From Acidobacteriaceae bacterium (GTDB lineage Bacteria > Acidobacteriota > Terriglobia > Terriglobales > Acidobacteriaceae), in assembly GCA_025355505.1 (NCBI GenBank), contig JANXZM010000017.1:1-64000 (forward strand): a stretch of 64,000 bases of DNA. The letters run 5' to 3'. Each line of letters opens with the position of its first letter. The stretch's first letter is position 1. The position numbers were made by a program, and so were the translations under genes. Below the pieces are notes generated by a model that made no database searches, had not been told where the DNA came from, and saw only the letters and a list, made by a program, of their open reading frames with translations. Below, one piece after another: positions 50,142-58,255 of the stretch.

Positions 50142-51164
50142 ATGACGCTTATGCCTTTGCTCCTTGGTTTTTTTCTTGTGCTGCTGGCCGGCTTGCTGCA
50201 GGGAACCTTCATTCTTCCCATGACGCTGGTTCGCAAGTGGTCGTGGGAGCACACTTGGGCAACTTTCTCGCTGCTCGGCATGGTCGTCTTTAATTGGATG
50301 ATCACCCTGGTTTTAGTCCCCAACATTTTTGCGGTTTACATTGCGTCGCCACCGCGGGATCTCGCGATTCTCGCGCTGTTTGGACTGGGCTGGGGAGTGG
50401 GTGCGGTTTTGTTCGGCCTCGGCATGGCGAGGCTGGGGATGGCTCTCGGCTATCCCATCATCATGGGCCTCATCGCGAGCCTGGGCGGGTTGATCCCGCT
50501 GCTCGTGTTCTTCCCGCAGACCCTCTTCACGCCGAGGGGTCTGGTGCTGCTCGCCGGAACAGCCGTCGTGATCGTGGGCATTGTTGCTTGCTCCGTGGCC
50601 GGTTCCCGCAGAACGCCGTCCACAACTAAGTCAAACGCAGCGCCCTCCAATGCCCTGACCGCCGGATTGGTGATTGCTATCGTTGCCGGTATTCTTTCCT
50701 GTTTGCCGAACGTTGGCATGGCTTTCGCCAAGAACGTAACCGGGGTTGCGGAAACACTGGGCATCTCCCATGCGTCGTCAGGAAACACAGTCTGGGCGCT
50801 TCTGTTCACGCTGGGGAGCGTTGCCAACCTTGCCTATTGCCTGTACCTGATGATTAGCAAGAAAACGCTTCGCCAATACTGGAACACCGAGACACCGCGC
50901 AACTTGAGCTTGAGCGCCCTGATGGCGCTGATGTGGATTGGCAGCTTTTATCTCTATGGAGCCGGCGCCGCACGGCTGGGACGTTGGGGTCTGGTGGCAG
51001 GTTGGCCGCTGTTCATCTCGATTTCGATTGTCATGGGCAACATCTGGGGATTATGGAGGGGCGAGTGGCAAGGTGCACCCGCTTCCGCTCGCCGGCTATT
51101 GAATCTTGGTCTGGTGATTCTGATCGTAGCGGTGATCGTGGTTGCGCTCAGCAATTCTTTTTAG
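50142..51164 (+). CDS. RhaT-like sugar transporter
   Basis: A 340-residue, ten-helix protein of the L-rhamnose/proton symporter type: FFLVLLAGLLQGTFILPMTL, KWSWEHTWATFSLLGMVVFN, FGLGWGVGAVLFGLGMARLG and SLSALMALMWIGSFYLYGAG. A TACAAT box (50138-50143) overlaps the ATG at 50142, so translation may begin at the ATG at 50151. It is 67 bases after ribokinase in the same direction. Ribose is the natural guess for the substrate, with rhamnose or another pentose possible. Confidence 0.85.
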   Translation: MTLMPLLLGFFLVLLAGLLQGTFILPMTLVRKWSWEHTWATFSLLGMVVFNWMITLVLVPNIFAVYIASPPRDLAILALFGLGWGVGAVLFGLGMARLGMALGYPIIMGLIASLGGLIPLLVFFPQTLFTPRGLVLLAGTAVVIVGIVACSVAGSRRTPSTTKSNAAPSNALTAGLVIAIVAGILSCLPNVGMAFAKNVTGVAETLGISHASSGNTVWALLFTLGSVANLAYCLYLMISKKTLRQYWNTETPRNLSLSALMALMWIGSFYLYGAGAARLGRWGLVAGWPLFISISIVMGNIWGLWRGEWQGAPASARRLLNLGLVILIVAVIVVALSNSF

Positions 51165-51191
51165 TGAAAGCGCCGACCAAGGAGGAATTGC

Positions 51192-52523
51192 ATGTCAGAG
51201 TCTTCTCCGTTTCTGCTTACCCCGCAGCCTCGCGCCCGCTGGATGCGACTGGATACCGCGCAACTGCTGAAGCGTTTTTATTTTTGCGAGCGCATGGTTG
51301 TAGTTTGTAGTGCGGCTTGGATCCCCGCGATTGCTCCTCTCGAAATCAAGACCGGCCTTGCTCGCTGCGTCTGGCAGAGCGCGGAAACGGCACATGCCTT
51401 GAGGAACCGAGTGTTCGAACTTCGATTTCCCACCCGCCTGCTTGAAGAAGAAGGAGCCGATCAAGCGCTGATTGAGATCTTCAGCGCCGTGAAGGATTCT
51501 CCCTCGGTTTCGGCATTCCTCATGAGCGTTGGACAGAGCCTGCTGCCCGCGTTGCGCAATTCCTATCAGTCTTATCTAGCGGCGTCCGATTCGATTGCAG
51601 ACGGTCCCACGCACCGCTTTCTTTCACTCGCACTCACGGAAAAACTCGAGCAGATTGCCGCGTTCGAATCCTGGACGCAGTCCGAACTCTCCCGGAATCC
51701 CGAGTCGCGCAGCGGCGCACTGGAGTGGACAAACGCAGTTGCCAGCCGTCTTTTACAGGTAGGAGGAGTAGGAGTGGACTCGTCGCCTGCGGCGGCTGCT
51801 ACCGGGGCTTTGCCAGGCTCGAAGGTATATTCCATTCCCGAGCGGCCCGCCCGTGATTCGCGCTTCTGGCCATGCCGCTTCTACTGGCCAGATGTGGTCG
51901 ATCCCGTTTTCCCTTACGGCGAGGGGATGCAGTTGCAACTGCGCTCGGCGATCAGCCACCTGAATGAAGTTTGGGCGATTGAAGCTGGCGGCCTGATGCT
52001 GAGTTCGTTTGCCGAAGTATTGCCCTGGGAGTGGATTCACGATGCTGCGCGCTGGACTTACGATGAGTCTCGCCACTGCCGCATGGGCTATGAACGTCTC
52101 ATGGCCTGGGGTTTCGATCCGGCGCAGATTCCCCTTGGAACTTACATTTATGACAGCGCTTCCGGAGAAGATCCAATCTATCGGCTGGGCATGCTGTATT
52201 TTTTCGAGACCAAGAACATCCGCCACAAGCTAACCCGTGCGCAGCTGTTTCACGCCTGCGGCGACTCTCTGAGCGAGCACGATATGGATTTCGACTGGGC
52301 CGACGAAACCATTCATGCCGGTTACGGCAAACACTGGCTCAGGGAGTTACTGGCGGTGCGAGGGGAAGATCCCGCTGCTCACGACCAGGTCAGGGAACGA
52401 TGTGGGAAGATGGTGAGTGACTACGTGGCCACGGCAACCGAAGACGAAGTGATCGGCATCAAGAAGATTGCGACCGCGCTGATGACCAAGGCAGCGCAGA
52501 AGTCGTCGAATCATGAGGAGTGA
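51192..52523 (+). CDS. Ferritin-like diiron protein of unknown function
   Basis: A 443-residue protein I cannot name. Three E-x-x-H type motifs are visible: SAETAHALRNRVFELR (about residue 60), RWTYDESRHCRMGYERL (about 290) and DWADETIHAGYGKHW (about 380), with EAGGLMLSSFAEVLPWEWIHD supplying a further Glu. This spacing is that of a ferritin-like four-helix diiron site in the C-terminal half. The N-terminal half may be a degenerate repeat. It follows the RhaT-like gene by 27 bases with AAGGAGGAA before its ATG. An oxidase or oxygenase acting on a nucleoside- or sugar-derived compound is conceivable but not shown. Confidence 0.65.
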   Translation: MSESSPFLLTPQPRARWMRLDTAQLLKRFYFCERMVVVCSAAWIPAIAPLEIKTGLARCVWQSAETAHALRNRVFELRFPTRLLEEEGADQALIEIFSAVKDSPSVSAFLMSVGQSLLPALRNSYQSYLAASDSIADGPTHRFLSLALTEKLEQIAAFESWTQSELSRNPESRSGALEWTNAVASRLLQVGGVGVDSSPAAAATGALPGSKVYSIPERPARDSRFWPCRFYWPDVVDPVFPYGEGMQLQLRSAISHLNEVWAIEAGGLMLSSFAEVLPWEWIHDAARWTYDESRHCRMGYERLMAWGFDPAQIPLGTYIYDSASGEDPIYRLGMLYFFETKNIRHKLTRAQLFHACGDSLSEHDMDFDWADETIHAGYGKHWLRELLAVRGEDPAAHDQVRERCGKMVSDYVATATEDEVIGIKKIATALMTKAAQKSSNHEE

Positions 52524-52641
52524 TCGTCGGGAGCGATCGACGACCGGGCAATAAGCTGAGGTCGCTATAATGATCCGGTCATTATTGATCCGTGCATTAC
52601 TGATCGAATCGTTGCTGCTGACATTGATCTTGACCTTGACG

Positions 52642-53946
52642 ATGAAACTCGGCGCCAGAGCCAACACAACTCGATGCCTTCGGCTGTGGATTCTGTTTGC
52701 ACTGGCCGCGTTGATGCTCGTATCGTTTGGCGGCCAAAATGCTGAATCTCAAGCAAGGCCTGCCGTACGACCAATCGCCTCGGACTCGCCGGATGCTCAC
52801 CTGGGCCGAGCCTACGACGCCCTGAAAGAAGATCGATACGAAGTGGCCGCCGTCGAATTTCGAGCTGCCCTCAAGCTGGATCCCAAGTTGACTCTCAGGG
52901 CGCGCTTTCCTCTGGCGGTCGCGCTATTCGAAATGAAGAAGCCCGACGAAGCGCGGCAGGAGTTTGAAGCCGTCCGCCGTGAAACCGGAGATCATCCCAA
53001 CATCTCGTATTATGTGGGGCGCCTTGATTTGGACGAGCTGCACTTCGAAAGCGCGATCCGGAATTTAAATCAGGCAATCATTAACCAGCCTTTTCCTGAC
53101 ACCGCGTACTATCTCGGTTTCGCATACTTCAAGCAGGGCGATCTGGCGGCCGCTGAAAAGTGGCTGAATGAGGCAACCCAATCGATGCCGCACGACGCCC
53201 GCGTGCAATATCAGCTCAGCCTCGTGTATCGCAAGCAAGGGCGGGAGCAGGAGGCAAAGGAAGCGCTGGCACTTTCGGGAGGACAACGGCAGCGCAATTT
53301 GAGCGAAAGCCAGCTGCGGATCGAATGCGCGCAAAAACTTGACCAAGCTCCCCGCGAGGAAGCGCACGCAGTTTGCGAGCCACTCTATGATCCGAACGAC
53401 GCGGAAAAACTGACAGAGCTCGGCACTATCTACGGCCAGCACGGCGACGTCGAAGCCGCCGTGAAACCATTGCGCCGCGCAGCGGAACTCGCCCCGCAAT
53501 CGCCGCAGATGCAATACAACCTTGCGCTCGCTTACTACCAGCTCCATCAATTTGAAGAGGCGCGCACGCCCCTCGGCAACGCGGTCACGCGCTGGCCCGA
53601 TATATTTCAACTTGCAGCCCTGTATGGTGCGGTCCTGTCAAAGCTCGGGGAGGATCTCCCGGCGTATCAGGCGCTCCAGCGCGCGCACCAACTCAACGCA
53701 CAGGATGGCTCGACCGTCGATCTGCTTTACCTCGCAACGCTCTCGCTCGCCCGCAAGGCTCAGAGCGCCCGCCAATTTTCCGATGCTGTCCGCTATTTTC
53801 ATGAGGCGGCAAAACTAAAATCGCAGGAGCCCGCCCCCCACCGCGGCCTTGCGGACGTCTACAAACTCACCGGTCGCGCGGCGCAGGCAGCTACTGAGCG
53901 AAAAGAAGCTGACCGACTAGCCAGCGCCTTCGATAAAACTCAATAA
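52642..53946 (+). CDS. Exported TPR protein
   Basis: From the ATG at 52642 this is a 434-residue protein with a signal peptide (LWILFALAALMLVSFG) and about ten TPRs: HLGRAYDALKEDRYEVAAVE, KPDEARQEFEAVRR, DTAYYLGFAYFKQGDLAAAE and so on. The frame opens earlier, at 52570, but that ATG overlaps a TATAAT box (52566-52571), and the extra segment is a three-fold 15-base repeat coding for hydrophobic residues (I-R-S-L-L, I-R-A-L-L, I-E-S-L-L). Either start is possible. It precedes the queuosine-salvage gene by 21 bases and is likely co-transcribed. Confidence 0.8.
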   Translation: MKLGARANTTRCLRLWILFALAALMLVSFGGQNAESQARPAVRPIASDSPDAHLGRAYDALKEDRYEVAAVEFRAALKLDPKLTLRARFPLAVALFEMKKPDEARQEFEAVRRETGDHPNISYYVGRLDLDELHFESAIRNLNQAIINQPFPDTAYYLGFAYFKQGDLAAAEKWLNEATQSMPHDARVQYQLSLVYRKQGREQEAKEALALSGGQRQRNLSESQLRIECAQKLDQAPREEAHAVCEPLYDPNDAEKLTELGTIYGQHGDVEAAVKPLRRAAELAPQSPQMQYNLALAYYQLHQFEEARTPLGNAVTRWPDIFQLAALYGAVLSKLGEDLPAYQALQRAHQLNAQDGSTVDLLYLATLSLARKAQSARQFSDAVRYFHEAAKLKSQEPAPHRGLADVYKLTGRAAQAATERKEADRLASAFDKTQ

Positions 53947-53967
53947 GCGAAACTCACAGAGGGGACC

Positions 53968-54984
53968 ATGGGTACAAATCACGACTTGCGTTGGCCGAAA
54001 TTGACAGGCAGTCCGGTGCTCGACAGCGTTCATCCCGTCATTGAGAGCTCGCGCGACGTGCACACCCACGTGGACAAAATCGCCGACGTCGCCCGCTGGA
54101 TGGCATACGAAGAGCTGCCCATGCCCGACTACGCTCTGCCCTTTGGCATCGGTGCCGGCGACGTTCACCAGACCATCGACTTCATCCTCACTACCGCCTG
54201 CATCGACACCGCGTTCACCGATTTTTCCAGCCACATAAAATTTCAGGTGGATTACGCCGGCCACAACTGGTCTGACTCCGACGCGCTGTTCGCTTGTATG
54301 AAGCGGGCCATTGACAAAGGCATCCCCATCCTCGACGGTGTATTTCTCGCTAAGGTTACACGGGCAGAGATGGCAACGCTGTTCGCCGGCAATATCGAGC
54401 TGCCGATGCTCGACGACAAAATGCAGATCCTGCACCAGGTGGGAGCCACGTTGACCGCAAAATATGGCGGGCGGTTCCACAACTTCGTAGAGTCGTGCGG
54501 GCCGCGTTTGTACGACAAAGGCAATGGGCTGATCGATCGCCTGGTAGCTGAATTCCAGCGATTCAACGATGTCAGCGACTACGACGGCCATGCCATCAAA
54601 ATCTACAAGCTGCCGCAACTCGCAATATGGTTTTTGTATACAAGCTTGCAAAAGTCGGAAAAGTTCCAGATTGAAGACATCGACAAGATGACCGCGTTTG
54701 CCGATTACATCGTTCCCGTGGCGCTACGGCTGCTTGGTTTGACGAGCTATTCGAAGGATCTCGAACAGGCCATCAACTCTTATCAGATGATTCCCCGCGA
54801 CAGCCGCCAAGAGGTGGAAATTCGCGCTCATTGCGTCTACGCGCTCGCACTGCTGGCTGAAGAAATTAACAAACTACGCCCGCCCGATCTGCAAATCATC
54901 ATGCCGCAATTAGACGCACGGTTATGGACGCACTACCACACGACGTGGTGGCCTCACCATCTGACCAAGACCATCATGTACTGA
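53968..54984 (+). CDS. Queuosine 5'-phosphate N-glycosylase (Qng1/DUF2419 salvage protein)
   Basis: A 338-residue DUF2419 protein. This family frees the base queuine from queuosine 5'-monophosphate during salvage. Recognisable segments are RAIDKGIPILDGVFLAKVT, MPMLDD-type MQILHQVGATLTAKYGGRF, TAFADYIVPVALRLLGL, and the very conserved DSRQEVEIRAHCVYALALL. No signal peptide is present, so it acts in the cytoplasm. It is surrounded by nucleoside-cleaving genes, which extends the salvage theme to modified nucleosides. QueF for de novo preQ1 synthesis is at 21323, so the organism may combine synthesis and salvage, or use Qng1 to recycle or degrade. Confidence 0.85.
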   Translation: MGTNHDLRWPKLTGSPVLDSVHPVIESSRDVHTHVDKIADVARWMAYEELPMPDYALPFGIGAGDVHQTIDFILTTACIDTAFTDFSSHIKFQVDYAGHNWSDSDALFACMKRAIDKGIPILDGVFLAKVTRAEMATLFAGNIELPMLDDKMQILHQVGATLTAKYGGRFHNFVESCGPRLYDKGNGLIDRLVAEFQRFNDVSDYDGHAIKIYKLPQLAIWFLYTSLQKSEKFQIEDIDKMTAFADYIVPVALRLLGLTSYSKDLEQAINSYQMIPRDSRQEVEIRAHCVYALALLAEEINKLRPPDLQIIMPQLDARLWTHYHTTWWPHHLTKTIMY

Positions 54985-55302
54985 AAATCATTTGTTGTTG
55001 GCGTGCGCGGCAAGGAATTGCTTCACGGCCTGTGGCGTATAGGCCACCGCGCTGAACGGTTTGGAAAAAACGGTTTTAAAGGTGGTCATGCGCTGCTTTC
55101 CGCGGCTGTTGGAAAGAATCAGCGCGATGAGCGGTTTTTTAGTCTGGTGGTTGAAGCTGCTGGTACAAGATCCGGCGTTCTCCTGCCGTTGTTGACAACC
55201 AACACCATTCAATATGTAATCATCCGGTTCTTTCAGCTTCATTCTAATGTTGTTGCGAATCGGCGCTGATCGAAAATCACGTTATTCAGGAGCATTGATC
55301 CC
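54985..55302. other. Intergenic region without a supported gene
   Basis: The 318 bases between the queuosine-salvage gene and IUNH 6 contain a minus-strand frame of 84 codons (54988-55242) ending AVKQFLAAHANNK, without a ribosome-binding site or a family. A CAGGAG site (55289-55294) serves the next gene. I see no clear promoter or hairpin. Confidence 0.4.
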
Positions 55303-56409
55303 GTGAGACGCGCAACCCTCTGCATAGTGGCTGTTGTTGTTCTTGCTTCCGTTTTCGCCAAATCCGATACGCGCCGCAAAGTGATCCTTGATCAGGATGC
55401 GCGCGGGCCTGCCACAACCGACCAGCAGTCCATGCTTCTCGTCCTGCAATCGCCGGAGATCGAAACCCTCGGCATCACCATCGTCAGCGGCGATCAGTGG
55501 CGCGATGAAGAGGTTGCGCATACTCTCCGCATGCTGGAGCTTACCGGACACACGGGAGTCAAGGTTTACCCCGGAGCCGTGTTTCCGTTGATTAACAGCC
55601 GGGAGGAAATCAAGCGTTGGGAAAAATTGTACGGTGTCGTGGGCTACCAGGGCGCGTGGAACGAGCACAAGGTAGCGCCCGCCGCGGGTTCCACTTACAC
55701 CGGCGCGTGGAATTCTGGTGCCTATCGTGGGCCCTTCGAGGTCCCGAACCCGCTGCCGGAAGGCAATCCCTCGTTGAAACCCGAGACCGAAGACGCCGCC
55801 CACTTCATGATCCGAATGGTGCACCAGTATCCTCATGAAGTCACAATCTACGCTGGCGGCCCGCTGACCAATCTCGCGCTAGCCATCAGCCTTGACCCGA
55901 CATTTTCTGAGTTGGCACAGGAACTGGTCGTCATGGGAGGCAGCATCGCGCCCGTAGTGCCTATGGACTGGGCTCAGTCCAACCGCCGCGAATTCAACTT
56001 TTGGTGGGATCCGGAGGCCGTCCACATTGTTTTGCGTGCGCCCTGGAAGAAGATTACCGTCACCACGGTCGATATTTCGGTCAAGACTCGTCTGACGAAA
56101 GCGATGATCGATCAGATCGCCAAAGCCGGAACGCCCGCCGCCGATTACATTGGCAAGTGGGCCGACGAAGAGTTTTTGTGGGACGAATTGGCTGCAGCGG
56201 CATGGATGCACCCCAGCATCATCACGAAGGAAGAGTCGGTTTATATGGACATGGACATCTCCCACGGCGCTGGTTACGGCAACACGCTTGTCTGGCTTCC
56301 GGGAAATCAGCCTGGGCTCGGCGAGCAGATCGTTCATGTGCAAACCGATCTGGACCTTGAACAATTCAACCGGACAGTGATCGACCTGCTGTCTCGGCCG
56401 CCAAAATGA
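55303..56409 (+). CDS. Exported nucleoside-hydrolase-family protein, divergent subfamily (IUNH 6)
   Basis: A 368-residue paralogue beginning at a GTG with CAGGAG upstream and a short signal peptide (LCIVAVVVLASVFA). The metal-site region is ILDQDARGPATTDQQSMLL, keeping Asp30, Asp32 and Asp40. An insertion around residues 120-150 (NEHKVAPAAGSTYTGAWNSG) resembles that in IUNH 2 in place but not in sequence. REFNFWWDPEAVHIVLRAP and LWDELAAAAWMHPS are as in the subfamily. It leads the pyrimidine cluster (cdd, phosphorylase, nupC) in the same direction. Confidence 0.8.
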   Translation: MRRATLCIVAVVVLASVFAKSDTRRKVILDQDARGPATTDQQSMLLVLQSPEIETLGITIVSGDQWRDEEVAHTLRMLELTGHTGVKVYPGAVFPLINSREEIKRWEKLYGVVGYQGAWNEHKVAPAAGSTYTGAWNSGAYRGPFEVPNPLPEGNPSLKPETEDAAHFMIRMVHQYPHEVTIYAGGPLTNLALAISLDPTFSELAQELVVMGGSIAPVVPMDWAQSNRREFNFWWDPEAVHIVLRAPWKKITVTTVDISVKTRLTKAMIDQIAKAGTPAADYIGKWADEEFLWDELAAAAWMHPSIITKEESVYMDMDISHGAGYGNTLVWLPGNQPGLGEQIVHVQTDLDLEQFNRTVIDLLSRPPK

Positions 56410-56498
56410 CAGCGATATTTCCCACATTCTCGTACTATCCGGCGGAAGGTCGGTTTACAATTGCCCACCACGCGATGTTCCGTTTCGACTGATTGACT

Positions 56499-56909
56499 AT
56501 GCCGAAGAAGAAACGACCTGCAGGCATGCGCGAGCGCCTGGTGCGCTCCGCGCGCAAAGTAATGAAGAATGCCTACGCGCCGTTCTCTAATTTTCGAGTG
56601 GGCGCAGCCATCCTCACATCCAAAGGGCAAGTATTCGTGGGATGCAACGTCGAGAACTCTTCTTACGGAATGACAAACTGTGCCGAGCGCACTGCGATTT
56701 TTTCCGCCATCGCCAAGCTTGGTCCGGAACTGGAGATTAGCGCGGTCGCCGTTGCCAACGATCACGGTGTTCCGTGCTCGCCCTGCGGCGCTTGCCGCCA
56801 AGTCATCTATGAATTCGGGGCGCACGCCATCGTCTTCTACCAGGGCAAAAAAGGTCCGAAGCAAAGCCGCATCACCGATCTTCTGCCAGATGGTTTTCGC
56901 CTCAAGTGA
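56499..56909 (+). CDS. cdd: Cytidine deaminase
   Basis: A 136-residue homotetramer-type cytidine deaminase, converting (deoxy)cytidine to (deoxy)uridine. Zinc ligands are the Cys of NCAERTA and the two Cys of PCSPCGACRQ; the catalytic Glu follows the first Cys. AYAPFSNFRVGAAI and CNVENSSYG are the substrate loops. ATG at 56499 is chosen over the TTG two codons earlier. Its stop overlaps the GTG of the phosphorylase gene (GTGA), so the two are translationally coupled. Confidence 0.95.
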   Translation: MPKKKRPAGMRERLVRSARKVMKNAYAPFSNFRVGAAILTSKGQVFVGCNVENSSYGMTNCAERTAIFSAIAKLGPELEISAVAVANDHGVPCSPCGACRQVIYEFGAHAIVFYQGKKGPKQSRITDLLPDGFRLK

Positions 56910-58255
56910 GCCAGCCGATGGTTTCGCAAGCCCCGTTCCGCGTCATCGACCTTATCCGCAAAAAGCGCGATGGCGGCCCCTTATCCGCCGCTGAAATCGG
57001 ATACCTCGTCGATGGCTGCACGCAAGGCAGCATTCCCGACTACCAGATGGCAGCATGGCTTATGGCAGTTGTGCTGCGAGGCATGACTCGCGAAGAAACT
57101 GCCGCCCTCACGCATGCCATGCTGCATTCCGGCGAAGTTCTCGATCTCAGCTTCCTTCCCGCAAAAAAAGTGGACAAGCACTCCACCGGCGGCGTTGGCG
57201 ACAAGACCTCGCTCGTGCTTGCCCCGCTGGTCGCCGCCGGCGGCCTCTTCGTCCCCATGATTAGCGGCCGAGGATTGGGCCACACCGGCGGCACGCTCGA
57301 CAAACTTGAATCCATCCCCGGATTTCGCGTAGGTCTTCCGGTATTTGAATTTCATCGCGTTCTCAAAGCCTGCGGATGTTCCATGATTGGCCAGACCGAG
57401 AAAATCGCTCCCGCTGATCGCAAGTTGTACGCGTTGCGCGACGTTACCGGCACGGTCGAGAGCCCGTATCTCATCTGCGCTTCGATCATGAGCAAGAAGC
57501 TCGCCGAAGGCACCGACGCCCTGGTGCTCGACGTGAAGACGGGCTCCGGCGCGTTCATGAAAAAGGAGGAAGACGCTGTCTTCCTCGCTGAACTCATGGT
57601 GGAAACCGGCGAACGCATGGGCAAGCAGATGGTCGCGCTCATCACCGACATGAACCAGCCGCTTGGCCGCATGGTTGGCAACGCCCTCGAAGTGCAGGAG
57701 TGCATCGAAGTATTACACGGCGGCGGACCGGCGGACCTGCGCGACCTCTGCCTCGAGTTGGCGGCCTGGATGTTCTTTCTCGGCGGTTCGTCAAAGACGG
57801 TGGCGCAGGGCAGGCAACTGTCAGAGCAAATCATCGCCTCCGGAAAGGCCTTCGAGAGGTTCCGCCAGATGGTCGAGTTGCAGGGAGGCGATATCAGCGC
57901 GATTGACGATCCCACGCGCCTGCCCGGCACCGAGCACTTCGTCGATGTGCCCAGTCCACGCACCGGATATGTGACGGCCATCCTGTGCGAACAGGTTGGT
58001 ACCGCGTGCGTCATTCTCGGCGGAGGCCGCGAACGGAAAGAAGATTCGGTCGATCCCGCTGTAGGCATCGTTGTGCATAAAAAGATCGGCGACAGAGTTT
58101 CGGTCGGCGAGCCGCTCTGCACCATCCACTGCCACTCGGACGCACAAGCCGCGCACGCAAAAACGTTGCTGGAAGAGAGCTATCAAATTGCGGCCGCCGC
58201 ACCCGCGCACAAAACATCCTTGGTTCAACGTGTGATTTATAAAGGGGAACACTAG
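56906..58255 (+). CDS. Pyrimidine-nucleoside (thymidine) phosphorylase
   Basis: A 449-residue member of the thymidine/pyrimidine-nucleoside phosphorylase family: VIDLIRKKRDGGPLSAAEIG, DKHSTGGVGDKTSLVLAPLV (phosphate site), SGRGLGHTGGTLDKLESIPG, and LVLDVKTGSGAFMKKEEDA. It splits uridine, deoxyuridine or thymidine with phosphate. The start is a GTG overlapping cdd. It could be deoA or pdp; the family does not tell them apart here, so no symbol is given. It abuts the transporter gene at 58256. Confidence 0.93.
   Translation: MSQPMVSQAPFRVIDLIRKKRDGGPLSAAEIGYLVDGCTQGSIPDYQMAAWLMAVVLRGMTREETAALTHAMLHSGEVLDLSFLPAKKVDKHSTGGVGDKTSLVLAPLVAAGGLFVPMISGRGLGHTGGTLDKLESIPGFRVGLPVFEFHRVLKACGCSMIGQTEKIAPADRKLYALRDVTGTVESPYLICASIMSKKLAEGTDALVLDVKTGSGAFMKKEEDAVFLAELMVETGERMGKQMVALITDMNQPLGRMVGNALEVQECIEVLHGGGPADLRDLCLELAAWMFFLGGSSKTVAQGRQLSEQIIASGKAFERFRQMVELQGGDISAIDDPTRLPGTEHFVDVPSPRTGYVTAILCEQVGTACVILGGGRERKEDSVDPAVGIVVHKKIGDRVSVGEPLCTIHCHSDAQAAHAKTLLEESYQIAAAAPAHKTSLVQRVIYKGEH

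Noticed and set aside
54988-55242. An 84-codon minus-strand frame between Qng1 and IUNH 6
   Set aside because: No ribosome-binding site, no family resemblance and no hydrophobic or repeated structure; kept as unexplained intergenic DNA.
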